Origin: Methanobrevibacter sp.
Lineage (GTDB): Archaea; Methanobacteriota; Methanobacteria; Methanobacteriales; Methanobacteriaceae
Length of the DNA: 5,160 nt
NCBI GenBank assembly: GCA_009784145.1
Contig: WRCI01000116.1
Location: forward strand, 1-5,160
Direction: 5' to 3'
Positions 1 through 5,160 of the stretch are shown here, in pieces; the stretch's first letter is position 1; each line of letters opens with the position of its first letter. The notes beneath the pieces are model-generated. The model saw only the letters and a program-made list of their open reading frames with translations, was not told the origin of the DNA and made no database searches. Made by a program: the position numbers and the translations under genes.

Positions 1-20
1 AATTATATAAAAATAATAAT

Positions 21-60
21 ATATAAAATTATATAAAATTACAGGATATTATATAAAATT
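21..60. repeat. A/T decamer repeat upstream of the alkylation repair gene
   Basis: The 10-mer ATATAAAATT is present exactly at 21-30, 31-40 and 51-60, with a near copy (ATATAAAAAT) at 5-14. The copies fall in a 10-bp register, about one DNA helical turn. The block overlaps the likely promoter of the downstream gene, so some copies may simply be TATA-like sequence. Function is unknown. Low-complexity A/T drift is possible, although three exact 10-mers in 40 bp is more regular than the rest of the spacer. Confidence 0.6.
49..58 (+). promoter_or_regulatory. Candidate archaeal TATA box for the alkylation repair gene
   Basis: TTATATAAAA resembles the archaeal box A consensus (TTTATATA) and lies 44-53 bp before the ATG at 102. 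With the usual offset of about 25 bp, transcription would start near 78-80 and leave a short leader of roughly 22-24 nt holding the ribosome-binding site. Similar sequence at 5-14, 21-30 and 31-40 makes the choice of copy uncertain. Confidence 0.4.
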
Positions 61-101
61 AAAGAAAATAATCAAAAAACAAGAATTTACTAAGGGATAT
101 A

Positions 102-815
102 ATGAATACAATAGAAGATATAGTAAAAAAGTTAGAAGAACTTTCAAATCCTGAAGAAATTGAAGGAATGGCTCGATTTGGAATAAATCCTAAAAACACT
201 TATGGAATTAGGATGCCTGTTTTAAAAAGTATTGCTAAAGAATGTGAAAAAAGCCATAAGTTAGCTGCCGAATTGTGGGAAATTGATACTAGAGAAACCA
301 AAATTATAGCTTCTTTAGTAGATATTCCTAATGATGTGACTCCACTACAAATGGATAATTGGGCTAATGAATTTGATTATTGGGAAATATGTGATCAGTG
401 TTGTATTAATCTTTTTAGAAAGACTGAATTTGCATATGATAAAATATATGAATGGACTAAAAATGATAAAGAATTTGTTAAAAGAGCAGGTTTTGCATTA
501 ATAGCTGTATTGGCTGTCCATGATAAAAAGACAGACAATGAAATCTTTGAAAACTTACTGAAATTAACAAAAAGAGAAGCTTGTGATAATCGAAATTTTG
601 TTAAAAAAGCTGTAAACTGGGCATTAAGACAAATTGGCAAGAAAAACACATATTTAAATAAAAAATCTATTGAAATAGCTATTGAAATAGATAATATTGA
701 TTGTAAATCTGCCAAGTGGATAGCTAAAGATGCTCTAAGGGAATTAAAAAGTGAGAAAGTTCAAAAAGCTATAGTAAAAAAAGAAGAAAAATTGAAAAAA
801 TCTAATTTAAAATAA
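102..815 (+). CDS. DNA alkylation repair protein, AlkD-like HEAT-repeat glycosylase
   Basis: This 237-residue protein belongs to the DNA alkylation repair (AlkD-like) family, cytosolic all-helical HEAT-repeat DNA glycosylases that remove N3- and N7-alkylated purines. The length is normal for the family. Landmarks seen: GIRMPVLKSIAKE (35-47) in the N-terminal helices; W94-x3-D98, the same spacing as Trp109/Asp113 of Bacillus cereus AlkD; R128 in KRAGFALIA, the likely equivalent of Arg148; and W173 in KKAVNWALRQIGK (168-180), the likely equivalent of Trp187. So all the expected substrate-contact residues are present. The C-terminus (216-237) is a lysine-rich tail that would suit DNA backbone contact. 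The ATG at 102 follows a weak Shine-Dalgarno AAGGGA (92-97). The gene is convergent with the small membrane protein gene at 975-1313, and a tandem array starts directly after its TAA. No oligo(T) terminator is visible on its strand within 150 bp. Family assignment is firm; exact substrate is inferred. Confidence 0.9.
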   Translation: MNTIEDIVKKLEELSNPEEIEGMARFGINPKNTYGIRMPVLKSIAKECEKSHKLAAELWEIDTRETKIIASLVDIPNDVTPLQMDNWANEFDYWEICDQCCINLFRKTEFAYDKIYEWTKNDKEFVKRAGFALIAVLAVHDKKTDNEIFENLLKLTKREACDNRNFVKKAVNWALRQIGKKNTYLNKKSIEIAIEIDNIDCKSAKWIAKDALRELKSEKVQKAIVKKEEKLKKSNLK

Positions 816-957
816 TTGAATTTGGAAGTCATTGATTATTGAATTTAGAAGTAGATGATTAATTTAAATTGGAAGTCATCGATTAATTTAAATTAGAAAA
901 AACTGGTTAATTGAATTTAAAAGTCATTAATCAATGAATTTAGAAAAAAATTGATTA
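816..957. repeat. Degenerate tandem array, six 23-24 bp units (array A)
   Basis: Six consecutive diverged units fill the spacer just after the alkylation repair stop codon: 816-838, 839-861, 862-885, 886-909, 910-933 and 934-957. The pattern is roughly (A)TTgAATTTrGAAGTCATtGATTA. Units 1, 3 and 5 carry AAGTCAT (AAGTC ending at 830, 877 and 925, spaced 47 and 48 bp). Units 2, 4 and 6 lack it, so the true period may be a 48-bp dimer. The palindrome AATTTAAATT occurs at 861-870 and 885-894, and once more just beyond the array at 963-972. Two units are 23 bp, so no reading frame is kept. The + strand is A-rich, giving T tracts on the - strand. Not CRISPR: there are no unique spacers. Confidence 0.8.
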
Positions 958-961
958 AAAA
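944..961 (-). terminator. Candidate oligo(T) terminator of the DUF4064-like gene
   Basis: Read on the - strand, the sequence just past the stop codon (977-975) has a T5 tract at 961-957 and a T7 tract at 950-944. Archaeal RNA polymerase terminates at such oligo(T) stretches without needing a hairpin. A further T6 lies at 902-897 inside the same tandem array. The call rests on T content and position only. Confidence 0.45.
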
Positions 962-974
962 TAATTTAAATTAT

Positions 975-1313
975 CTATTTTCTAACTAAACCAAGAACTC
1001 CAGCAACTAATAAAAGTATGAAACCTACTATTCCAAAAGCAATAACTCCTCCTGCCAAAGAAAGAGCACTGGCAACTATTGCGAGAATACTTGCTATTTT
1101 AGTATAATATTTGAATATTGCTCCAGATACAATTCCAATTGTACCACCAGCAAGAGAAAGTATTCCAAATAATAATGCTTCATAGTTTGGACCATAAAGA
1201 TATCCATAGTCCATAAAAGCAGTAACAAAAAAGATTACTCCAATAATTAGACCTGCAACACCTCCAACTATACTTAAAGTTATTTCACCTACTCTTGAAA
1301 TATCATTATCCAT
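975..1313 (-). CDS. Small four-helix membrane protein, DUF4064-like
   Basis: This encodes a 112-residue hydrophobic protein, probably in the cytoplasmic membrane. Four likely membrane segments are seen: about 11-33, 46-67, 73-93 and 94-110, the last two nearly continuous and joined at a GGVIAFG turn. Loops are short, and the 34-45 loop (MDYGYLYGPNYE) is aromatic. Composition and layout (an N-terminal SRVGEI stretch, then Gly-rich helices such as GGVAGLIIG, LAGGTIGIVSG and LLLVAGVLGLV) resemble DUF4064 proteins common in Methanobrevibacter, whose function is unknown; this is recognition by pattern, not by search. No catalytic residues or signal peptide cleavage site are evident. The start is set to ATG at 1313-1311. 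A GTG three codons upstream (1322-1320) is rejected because it is part of the Shine-Dalgarno. The stop is TAG. The gene lies 359 bp downstream of uvrA on the same strand and is convergent with the alkylation repair gene. Confidence 0.8.
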   Translation of the reverse strand: MDNDISRVGEITLSIVGGVAGLIIGVIFFVTAFMDYGYLYGPNYEALLFGILSLAGGTIGIVSGAIFKYYTKIASILAIVASALSLAGGVIAFGIVGFILLLVAGVLGLVRK

Positions 1314-1317
1314 ATAT

Positions 1318-1324
1318 ATCACCT
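1318..1324 (-). promoter_or_regulatory. Shine-Dalgarno that decides the DUF4064-like gene start
   Basis: On the - strand the sequence reads AGGTGAT from 1324 to 1318, a strong match to the complement of the archaeal 16S rRNA 3' end (AGGAGGTGAT), and is followed 4 nt later by ATG at 1313-1311. The GTG inside it could be mistaken for a start but cannot be both the ribosome-binding site and the initiation codon. No other Shine-Dalgarno lies further upstream to serve that GTG. Confidence 0.8.
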
Positions 1325-1438
1325 TTTTTTAAAAAATATTCTAATAATAAACTTCTAATATTACTAATAATTATTAATTAGCACTGATTTTTTGAGTTTA
1401 TCTAAAAATACATTATTAATCTTCTTTATAGTTACATA

Positions 1439-1446
1439 TATATAAA
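1439..1446 (-). promoter_or_regulatory. Candidate TATA box for the DUF4064-like gene
   Basis: The - strand reads TTTATATA from 1446 to 1439, an exact match to the archaeal box A consensus. With the usual spacing the transcript would start near 1417 and carry a leader of about 100 nt before the ATG. The box lies only 7 bp from tandem array B, which would occupy the upstream promoter region. The leader repeats ATTATTAATCTT (+ strand, 1412-1423), a 12-mer also found in each array unit. The spacer is so A/T-rich that a chance match is possible. Confidence 0.45.
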
Positions 1447-1453
1447 TTATTGG

Positions 1454-1643
1454 TATAATTTTATTTTTAATTATTAATCTTAGTAATAGACTTTTATTTA
1501 ATATAATTTTATTTTTAATTATTAATCTTAGTAATAGACTTTTATTTAATATAATTTTATTTTTAATTATTAATCTTAGTAATAGACTTTTATTTAATAT
1601 AATTTTATTTTTAATTATAATCTTATTTTTAATCATAATCTTA
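1454..1643. repeat. Tandem array of 48-bp units, then 18-bp units (array B)
   Basis: Three back-to-back 48-bp units appear identical at 1454-1501, 1502-1549 and 1550-1597, starting TATAATTTTATTTTTAATTA and ending TAGACTTTTATTTAA. A partial fourth copy begins at 1598 and passes into an 18-bp tandem: TTTTTAATTATAATCTTA (1608-1625) and TTTTTAATCATAATCTTA (1626-1643), one base different. Each 48-mer contains an imperfect dyad ATTATT-AATCTT-AGTAAT that could form a small hairpin on the + strand. Because both periods are multiples of three, a - strand frame stays open for 90 codons (1636-1364) with a repeated 16-residue block. It has no ribosome-binding site and looks like a repeat artefact. The + strand has many T4-T5 tracts; the - strand has almost none. 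With 1314-1453 this makes up the 359-bp gene-free spacer between uvrA and the DUF4064-like gene. Confidence 0.92.
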
Positions 1644-1672
1644 TTGAATATAATATATATTAATATAATAAA

Positions 1673-4609
1673 TTATTTACTCATTTTTTCATTAGCTAGC
1701 TCTTTAGCAAGAGGAGTGATATTTTCTGATAAAATATTCTTTAAAAAATCACCAGTATATGTTCCTGAAATAGCTATTTCTTCTGGAGTACCAGTGGCAA
1801 CGATTTTTCCTCCACCATCTCCACCTTCAGGACCTAAATCAATAATATAATCTGCTGTTTTTATCACATCTAAATTATGTTCAATAACAATAATAGAATT
1901 TCCAGAATCAGTTAATCTATTTAAAACATTAAGGAGTCTTTTTATATCATCAAAATGGAGACCAGTAGTTGGTTCATCAAGAATATATAATGTTTTCCCA
2001 GTACTTTGTTTTGATAGTTCTTTTGATAATTTAATCCTTTGAGCTTCCCCACCAGATAAAGTAGTAGCAGATTGACCAAGTTTAATATATCCAAGGCCCA
2101 CATCATCTAAAGTTTGTAATTTATTTTTTATTTTAGGTATATTCTCAAAAAATACTACTGCTTCTTCAACAGTCATTTCAAGGACTTCATAAATGTTTTT
2201 TCCTTTGTATCGAATATCAAGAGTTTCATCATTGTACCGTTTTCCTTTACAAACTTCACAAGGAACATAAACATCTGCTAAAAAGTGCATCTCAATTTGA
2301 ATTATTCCATCACCAGAACATGCTTCACAACGTCCTCCTTTAACATTGAAACTAAACCGTCCTGGTTTATAACCTCTAGCTTTAGCTTCAGGGGTTTCAG
2401 CAAAAAGTTCACGAATTGGAGTAAAAACGCCTGTGTAAGTAGCTGGATTAGAACGAGGAGTTCTGCCTATTGGTGTTTGATCTATTATGATTATTTTATC
2501 AACGTTTTCAGCACCTTCAATTTTATCATGTTTTCCTGCATAAGCATGTTTATTATTTAAAATACCATTTAATCCTTTATTGAGAACTTGATTTATTAAG
2601 GAGCTTTTTCCTGAACCAGAAACACCAGTTACACAAGTAAATACTCCAAGAGGAATATCAACATCAATATTTTTCAAATTATTTTCTCGAGCTCCTAAAA
2701 CAGAAATAACTTTACCATTTCCACTTCTTCTATTTTTATTAATTGGTATTGATTTTTTTCTTGATAAATAATCTCCAGTAATAGAATTTAAAGAATTCAT
2801 AATTTCTGTAGGAGTTCCTTGTGCTACGATTTTTCCGCCATGTTCTCCAGCACCAGGTCCAATATCTACAACATAATCTGCAGAAAGAATTGTTTCTTCA
2901 TCATGTTCAACTACGATTAAGGTATTTCCAATATCTCTAAGACGTTTAAGAGTTTCAATAAGCTTTACATTGTCTCTTTGATGAAGACCAATACTTGGTT
3001 CATCTAATATATAAAGGACTCCCACTAAACCAGAACCAATTTGTGTAGCTAAACGAATCCTTTGAGCTTCACCTCCAGATAATGTTCCAGAAGATCTTTC
3101 CATTGTAATATAATCAAGACCTACATCAACAAGGAATTTTAATCTCTCTTTAATTTCTTTTAAAACTTCTTTAGCTATGAATAACTCTCTTTCATTTAAT
3201 TCAAGAGATAGGAAAAAACTATAACAATCTTTAATGGGTATTGCAACTACATCAGCTATTGATTTGTCTGCAACAGTTACAGATAAGCTTTCAGGACGTA
3301 GTCTTTTTCCATTACAAACATGACAATTATGATCACTCATAAATTTAGAGATATAGCTACGAGAATAGTTAGATTTTGTTTCTAAATAATGTCTCTCCAT
3401 CCTATTTATAACACCTTCAAATTTTCTATTGACTCTATAAGATTTATTTCTACGTTTGAAATTAAATCCTATTTTTTCAGTAGTTCCATATAAAATTGCA
3501 TTTTGATAATCTTGTGATAAATCTTTAAAAGGAGTATCCATAGAAAAACCAAGATGATCTGCAACTGCAGATAGCATTTGATGATAATAATTATCTTTAT
3601 TACCTTTAGATCTGCTCCAAGGGACAATAGCTCCTTCATTTAATGAAAGTTCTTTTTTAGGAACAATCAAATCTGGATCCATCTCCATCTTACTTCCCAA
3701 TCCATTACATTCAGGACATGCTCCATGAGGACTATTAAAAGAAAACATTCGTGGACTTAATTCTTCAAAATTTATACCACAATCAACACATGCAAAATGT
3801 TCAGAATAAACTTTTTCATAGCTATTAATAGAATCATTTTTGGATTTTTTTTCTTTGATTTCTTTTTCAAAGAGAATTTTAACTAAACCTTCACCAAATT
3901 CAAGAGAGGTTTCTAGAGAATCAGCTAATCTTCTTTGAAATTCAATATCTTCTCTTATTATTAATCTATCTACAACTACTTCAATTGTATGTTTTGTGTT
4001 TTTATTTAAAGGAATATCCTCTTCAAGGTCATGAATTTCTCCATCTACTCTTACTCGAACAAAACCTTTATTTCTAAATTTTTCAAAAACTTTTTTATGT
4101 TCTCCTTTTCTATCTTTGATAATAGGGGATAAAACTTGAATTTTCACTTTTTCAGAGTCAGAACCTTCTTCTATAATACTTTCCACTATTTGACCTACAG
4201 TTTGAGGAGATATTTCTTTCCCACATTTATAACAATGAGGTATTCCAATCCTTGCGAATAATAGACGAAGATAATCATATATTTCAGTTATAGTTCCAAC
4301 AGTTGAACGTGGATTCATTTTAGTAGTTTTTTGATCAATGGATATAGCGGGTGATAAACCTTCAATATAATCAATTTCTGGTTTTTTCATTTGACCTAAA
4401 AATTGTCTTGCATAAGCAGATAATGATTCAACATATCTGCGCTGACCTTCAGCATAAATTGTATCAAATGCCAATGAAGATTTTCCAGAACCACTGAGTC
4501 CTGTGATAACTATAAATTCATCTCTAGGAATATTCAAATCTAAATTTTGGAGATTATGTTCTCTAGCACCTTTTAAAACAATCTCCTTTTTATTTGATTC
4601 CTTTTTCAT
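1673..4609 (-). CDS. uvrA: UvrA, excinuclease ABC subunit A
   Basis: UvrA is the damage-sensing ATPase of nucleotide excision repair. As a dimer it loads UvrB at bulky lesions before UvrC cuts. The 978-residue protein is complete (E. coli UvrA has 940) and has both ABC modules. Module I: Walker [10 protein letters not shown] (37-45), signature [12 protein letters not shown] (510-521), Walker B LYILDEP (532-538), H-loop EHD (568-570). Module II: Walker [10 protein letters not shown] (662-670), signature [12 protein letters not shown] (851-862), Walker B LYILDEP (874-880), EHN (910-912). The UvrB-binding region is about 131-250. Zinc motifs: C274/C277-C298/C301, and the DNA-contacting C761/C764-C784/C787. 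Extra CxxC pairs at C126/C129 and C429/C432 may form a further zinc module, as in some bacterial UvrA structures. A lysine-rich stretch (249-257) and a C-terminal tail of about 20 residues may be lineage-specific. ATG at 4609 follows AAAGGAG at good spacing. No uvrB or uvrC is in the window. No damage to any motif is seen. Confidence 0.98.
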   Translation of the reverse strand: MKKESNKKEIVLKGAREHNLQNLDLNIPRDEFIVITGLSGSGKSSLAFDTIYAEGQRRYVESLSAYARQFLGQMKKPEIDYIEGLSPAISIDQKTTKMNPRSTVGTITEIYDYLRLLFARIGIPHCYKCGKEISPQTVGQIVESIIEEGSDSEKVKIQVLSPIIKDRKGEHKKVFEKFRNKGFVRVRVDGEIHDLEEDIPLNKNTKHTIEVVVDRLIIREDIEFQRRLADSLETSLEFGEGLVKILFEKEIKEKKSKNDSINSYEKVYSEHFACVDCGINFEELSPRMFSFNSPHGACPECNGLGSKMEMDPDLIVPKKELSLNEGAIVPWSRSKGNKDNYYHQMLSAVADHLGFSMDTPFKDLSQDYQNAILYGTTEKIGFNFKRRNKSYRVNRKFEGVINRMERHYLETKSNYSRSYISKFMSDHNCHVCNGKRLRPESLSVTVADKSIADVVAIPIKDCYSFFLSLELNERELFIAKEVLKEIKERLKFLVDVGLDYITMERSSGTLSGGEAQRIRLATQIGSGLVGVLYILDEPSIGLHQRDNVKLIETLKRLRDIGNTLIVVEHDEETILSADYVVDIGPGAGEHGGKIVAQGTPTEIMNSLNSITGDYLSRKKSIPINKNRRSGNGKVISVLGARENNLKNIDVDIPLGVFTCVTGVSGSGKSSLINQVLNKGLNGILNNKHAYAGKHDKIEGAENVDKIIIIDQTPIGRTPRSNPATYTGVFTPIRELFAETPEAKARGYKPGRFSFNVKGGRCEACSGDGIIQIEMHFLADVYVPCEVCKGKRYNDETLDIRYKGKNIYEVLEMTVEEAVVFFENIPKIKNKLQTLDDVGLGYIKLGQSATTLSGGEAQRIKLSKELSKQSTGKTLYILDEPTTGLHFDDIKRLLNVLNRLTDSGNSIIVIEHNLDVIKTADYIIDLGPEGGDGGGKIVATGTPEEIAISGTYTGDFLKNILSENITPLAKELANEKMSK

Positions 4610-4618
4610 GATATAATT

Positions 4619-4625
4619 CTCCTTT
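4619..4625 (-). promoter_or_regulatory. Shine-Dalgarno of uvrA
   Basis: The - strand reads AAAGGAG from 4625 to 4619, nine bases before the ATG at 4609-4607. It fixes the uvrA start and predicts efficient translation. The N-terminal sequence that follows ([19 protein letters not shown]) begins where UvrA proteins normally begin. Confidence 0.85.
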
Positions 4626-4630
4626 AATCT

Positions 4631-4660
4631 TAATAATTTTTAATAATTTTCAATAATATT
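4631..4660. repeat. Ten-bp A/T tandem in the uvrA leader
   Basis: TAATAATTTT occurs exactly at 4631-4640 and 4641-4650, with a diverged third copy CAATAATATT at 4651-4660. Further TAA-starting blocks occur in the same 10-bp register at 4671, 4681, 4691, 4701 and 4731. The block lies between the uvrA ribosome-binding site and the candidate TATA box, so part of it would be transcribed. Function is unknown. Confidence 0.55.
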
Positions 4661-4665
4661 TATAA
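4658..4665 (-). promoter_or_regulatory. Candidate TATA box for uvrA
   Basis: The - strand reads TTATAAAT from 4665 to 4658, preceded by AGC, and lies about 50 bp from the ATG. A start near 4635 would give a leader of about 25 nt containing the ribosome-binding site. The same AGCTTATAAA occurs on the - strand at 4769-4760, which could mark a second promoter further upstream. No known archaeal damage-response operator is recognised here. Other A/T matches nearby keep confidence low. Confidence 0.35.
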
Positions 4666-4810
4666 GCTAATAATATATGTTAATAATATTTAAGAACTGA
4701 TAATAAGTTAATTTATATTAATTTGATTTATAATATGTATTATAAAAAAATAAAGTTATTTTATAAGCTTATTTATAATTTTCCACTATAATATATTAGA
4801 AATATAATTA

Positions 4811-4835
4811 AAATATAATTAATAATATTATATTT
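4811..4835. repeat. A/T inverted repeat, 9-bp arms
   Basis: AAATATAAT (4811-4819) and ATTATATTT (4827-4835) are perfect inverted copies around a 7-base loop. The arms contain only A and T and no T tract follows, so it is a weak terminator candidate. In sequence this A/T-rich, palindromes of this size can arise by chance. Confidence 0.4.
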
Positions 4836-5160
4836 AATTCAATATAATATTCATAAAATTAGTACATGTAAATAATATATAATATTATGTATCACTAACA
4901 ATATAAACTTTTCTATTTATAAACTAATTTCATATGAGATGTTTTAATTAATAATAATTTAAATCCAATATTATATTTTAGTTAATTGTTCATTTCTTTT
5001 TGTTACATATAAACATAGAGGTAGCTAATGAAAAGTAATAATTCATAATATCAATAGCTTTAAAATCTAATTTTAGTTATAAAGTACTTTATTAAAAAAA
5101 TTATATGGATTTAAAACAAATATTTTAAATATATGTAAGAGTAAATACTTAAATAATATA

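Larger units (their letters stand above)
4626..5160. other. Long A/T-rich spacer upstream of uvrA, no gene seen
   Basis: About 535 bp to the window edge contain no credible protein gene on either strand and no G/C-rich island of the sort that marks a tRNA, rRNA or other structured RNA in AT-rich archaea. It holds the uvrA promoter candidates, several short A/T palindromes and 10-bp phased A/T blocks. At 5018-5030 an AGAGGT-like site precedes an ATG, but that frame ends after six codons. Whether the spacer belongs to a divergent neighbour beyond 5160 cannot be told from here. Confidence 0.7.

Noticed and set aside
395..715. 106-codon - strand frame
   Set aside because: It is antisense to the alkylation repair gene, whose family motifs are clear on the + strand.
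1364..1636. 90-codon - strand frame with a 16-residue repeated block
   Set aside because: It exists because the repeat period is a multiple of three. No ribosome-binding site precedes its ATG, its composition is almost all Ile, Lys, Asn and Leu, and the likely TATA box of the next gene lies inside it.
816..1643. CRISPR array
   Set aside because: Units are contiguous and have no unique spacers between repeats. No cas genes are in the window.
816..1643. Inverted arrays as ends of an insertion sequence or transposon
   Set aside because: The gene between them has no transposase features, there are no target-site duplications, and the arrays are diverged tandem repeats instead of defined terminal inverted repeats.
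1644..1850. 68-codon + strand frame
   Set aside because: It overlaps the 3' end of uvrA in antisense, including conserved codons, and has no ribosome-binding site.
2285..2560. 91-codon + strand frame
   Set aside because: It is antisense to the second zinc finger region of uvrA and shows no family features.
5018..5048. Ribosome-binding-like AGAGGT followed by ATG
   Set aside because: The frame stops after six codons (MKSNNS) and no longer frame continues from it, so there is no evidence for a gene or leader peptide.
4626..5160. Hidden tRNA or structured RNA
   Set aside because: No G/C-rich segment, TΨC-like sequence or long mixed-base stem could be found; the palindromes present contain almost only A and T.

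Overview
The window looks like chromosomal DNA of a very AT-rich methanogenic archaeon, most likely Methanobrevibacter or another of the Methanobacteriales. The grounds are extreme A/T bias, strong AGGTGAT/AAAGGAG ribosome-binding sites together with archaeal-style TTTATATA boxes, a small DUF4064-type membrane protein of a kind frequent in that genus, and a bacterial-type UvrA, which methanogens are known to carry. This assignment is inferred; an AT-rich Firmicute is the main alternative.

Layout: 1-101 is an A/T leader with repeated 10-bp blocks and a TATA candidate. 102-815 (+) encodes an AlkD-like DNA alkylation repair protein. 816-957 is a degenerate tandem array of 23-24 bp units (about 48 bp at the higher-order level). 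975-1313 (-) encodes a small four-helix membrane protein, convergent with the alkylation repair gene; its start is corrected here from a GTG to an ATG because the GTG lies inside the Shine-Dalgarno sequence. 1314-1672 is a non-coding spacer holding a TATA box and a second tandem array (48-bp units, then 18-bp units). 1673-4609 (-) is a complete uvrA. 4610-5160 is an A/T-rich spacer upstream of uvrA with promoter-like elements but no gene.

Two DNA repair proteins therefore flank a small membrane protein. AlkD-like proteins remove alkylated bases and UvrA starts nucleotide excision repair of bulky damage. They are transcribed in opposite directions, so they are neighbours and not an operon. uvrA and the membrane protein gene are on the same strand, and no clear oligo(T) terminator lies directly between them, so read-through is possible.

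The genes are ordinary. The most unusual material is in the spacers: two tandem arrays with the same period of about 48 bp flank the membrane gene and appear related in inverted orientation, and A/T blocks recur in 10-bp register upstream of both repair genes. No defence system, mobile element, CRISPR array or RNA gene was seen.
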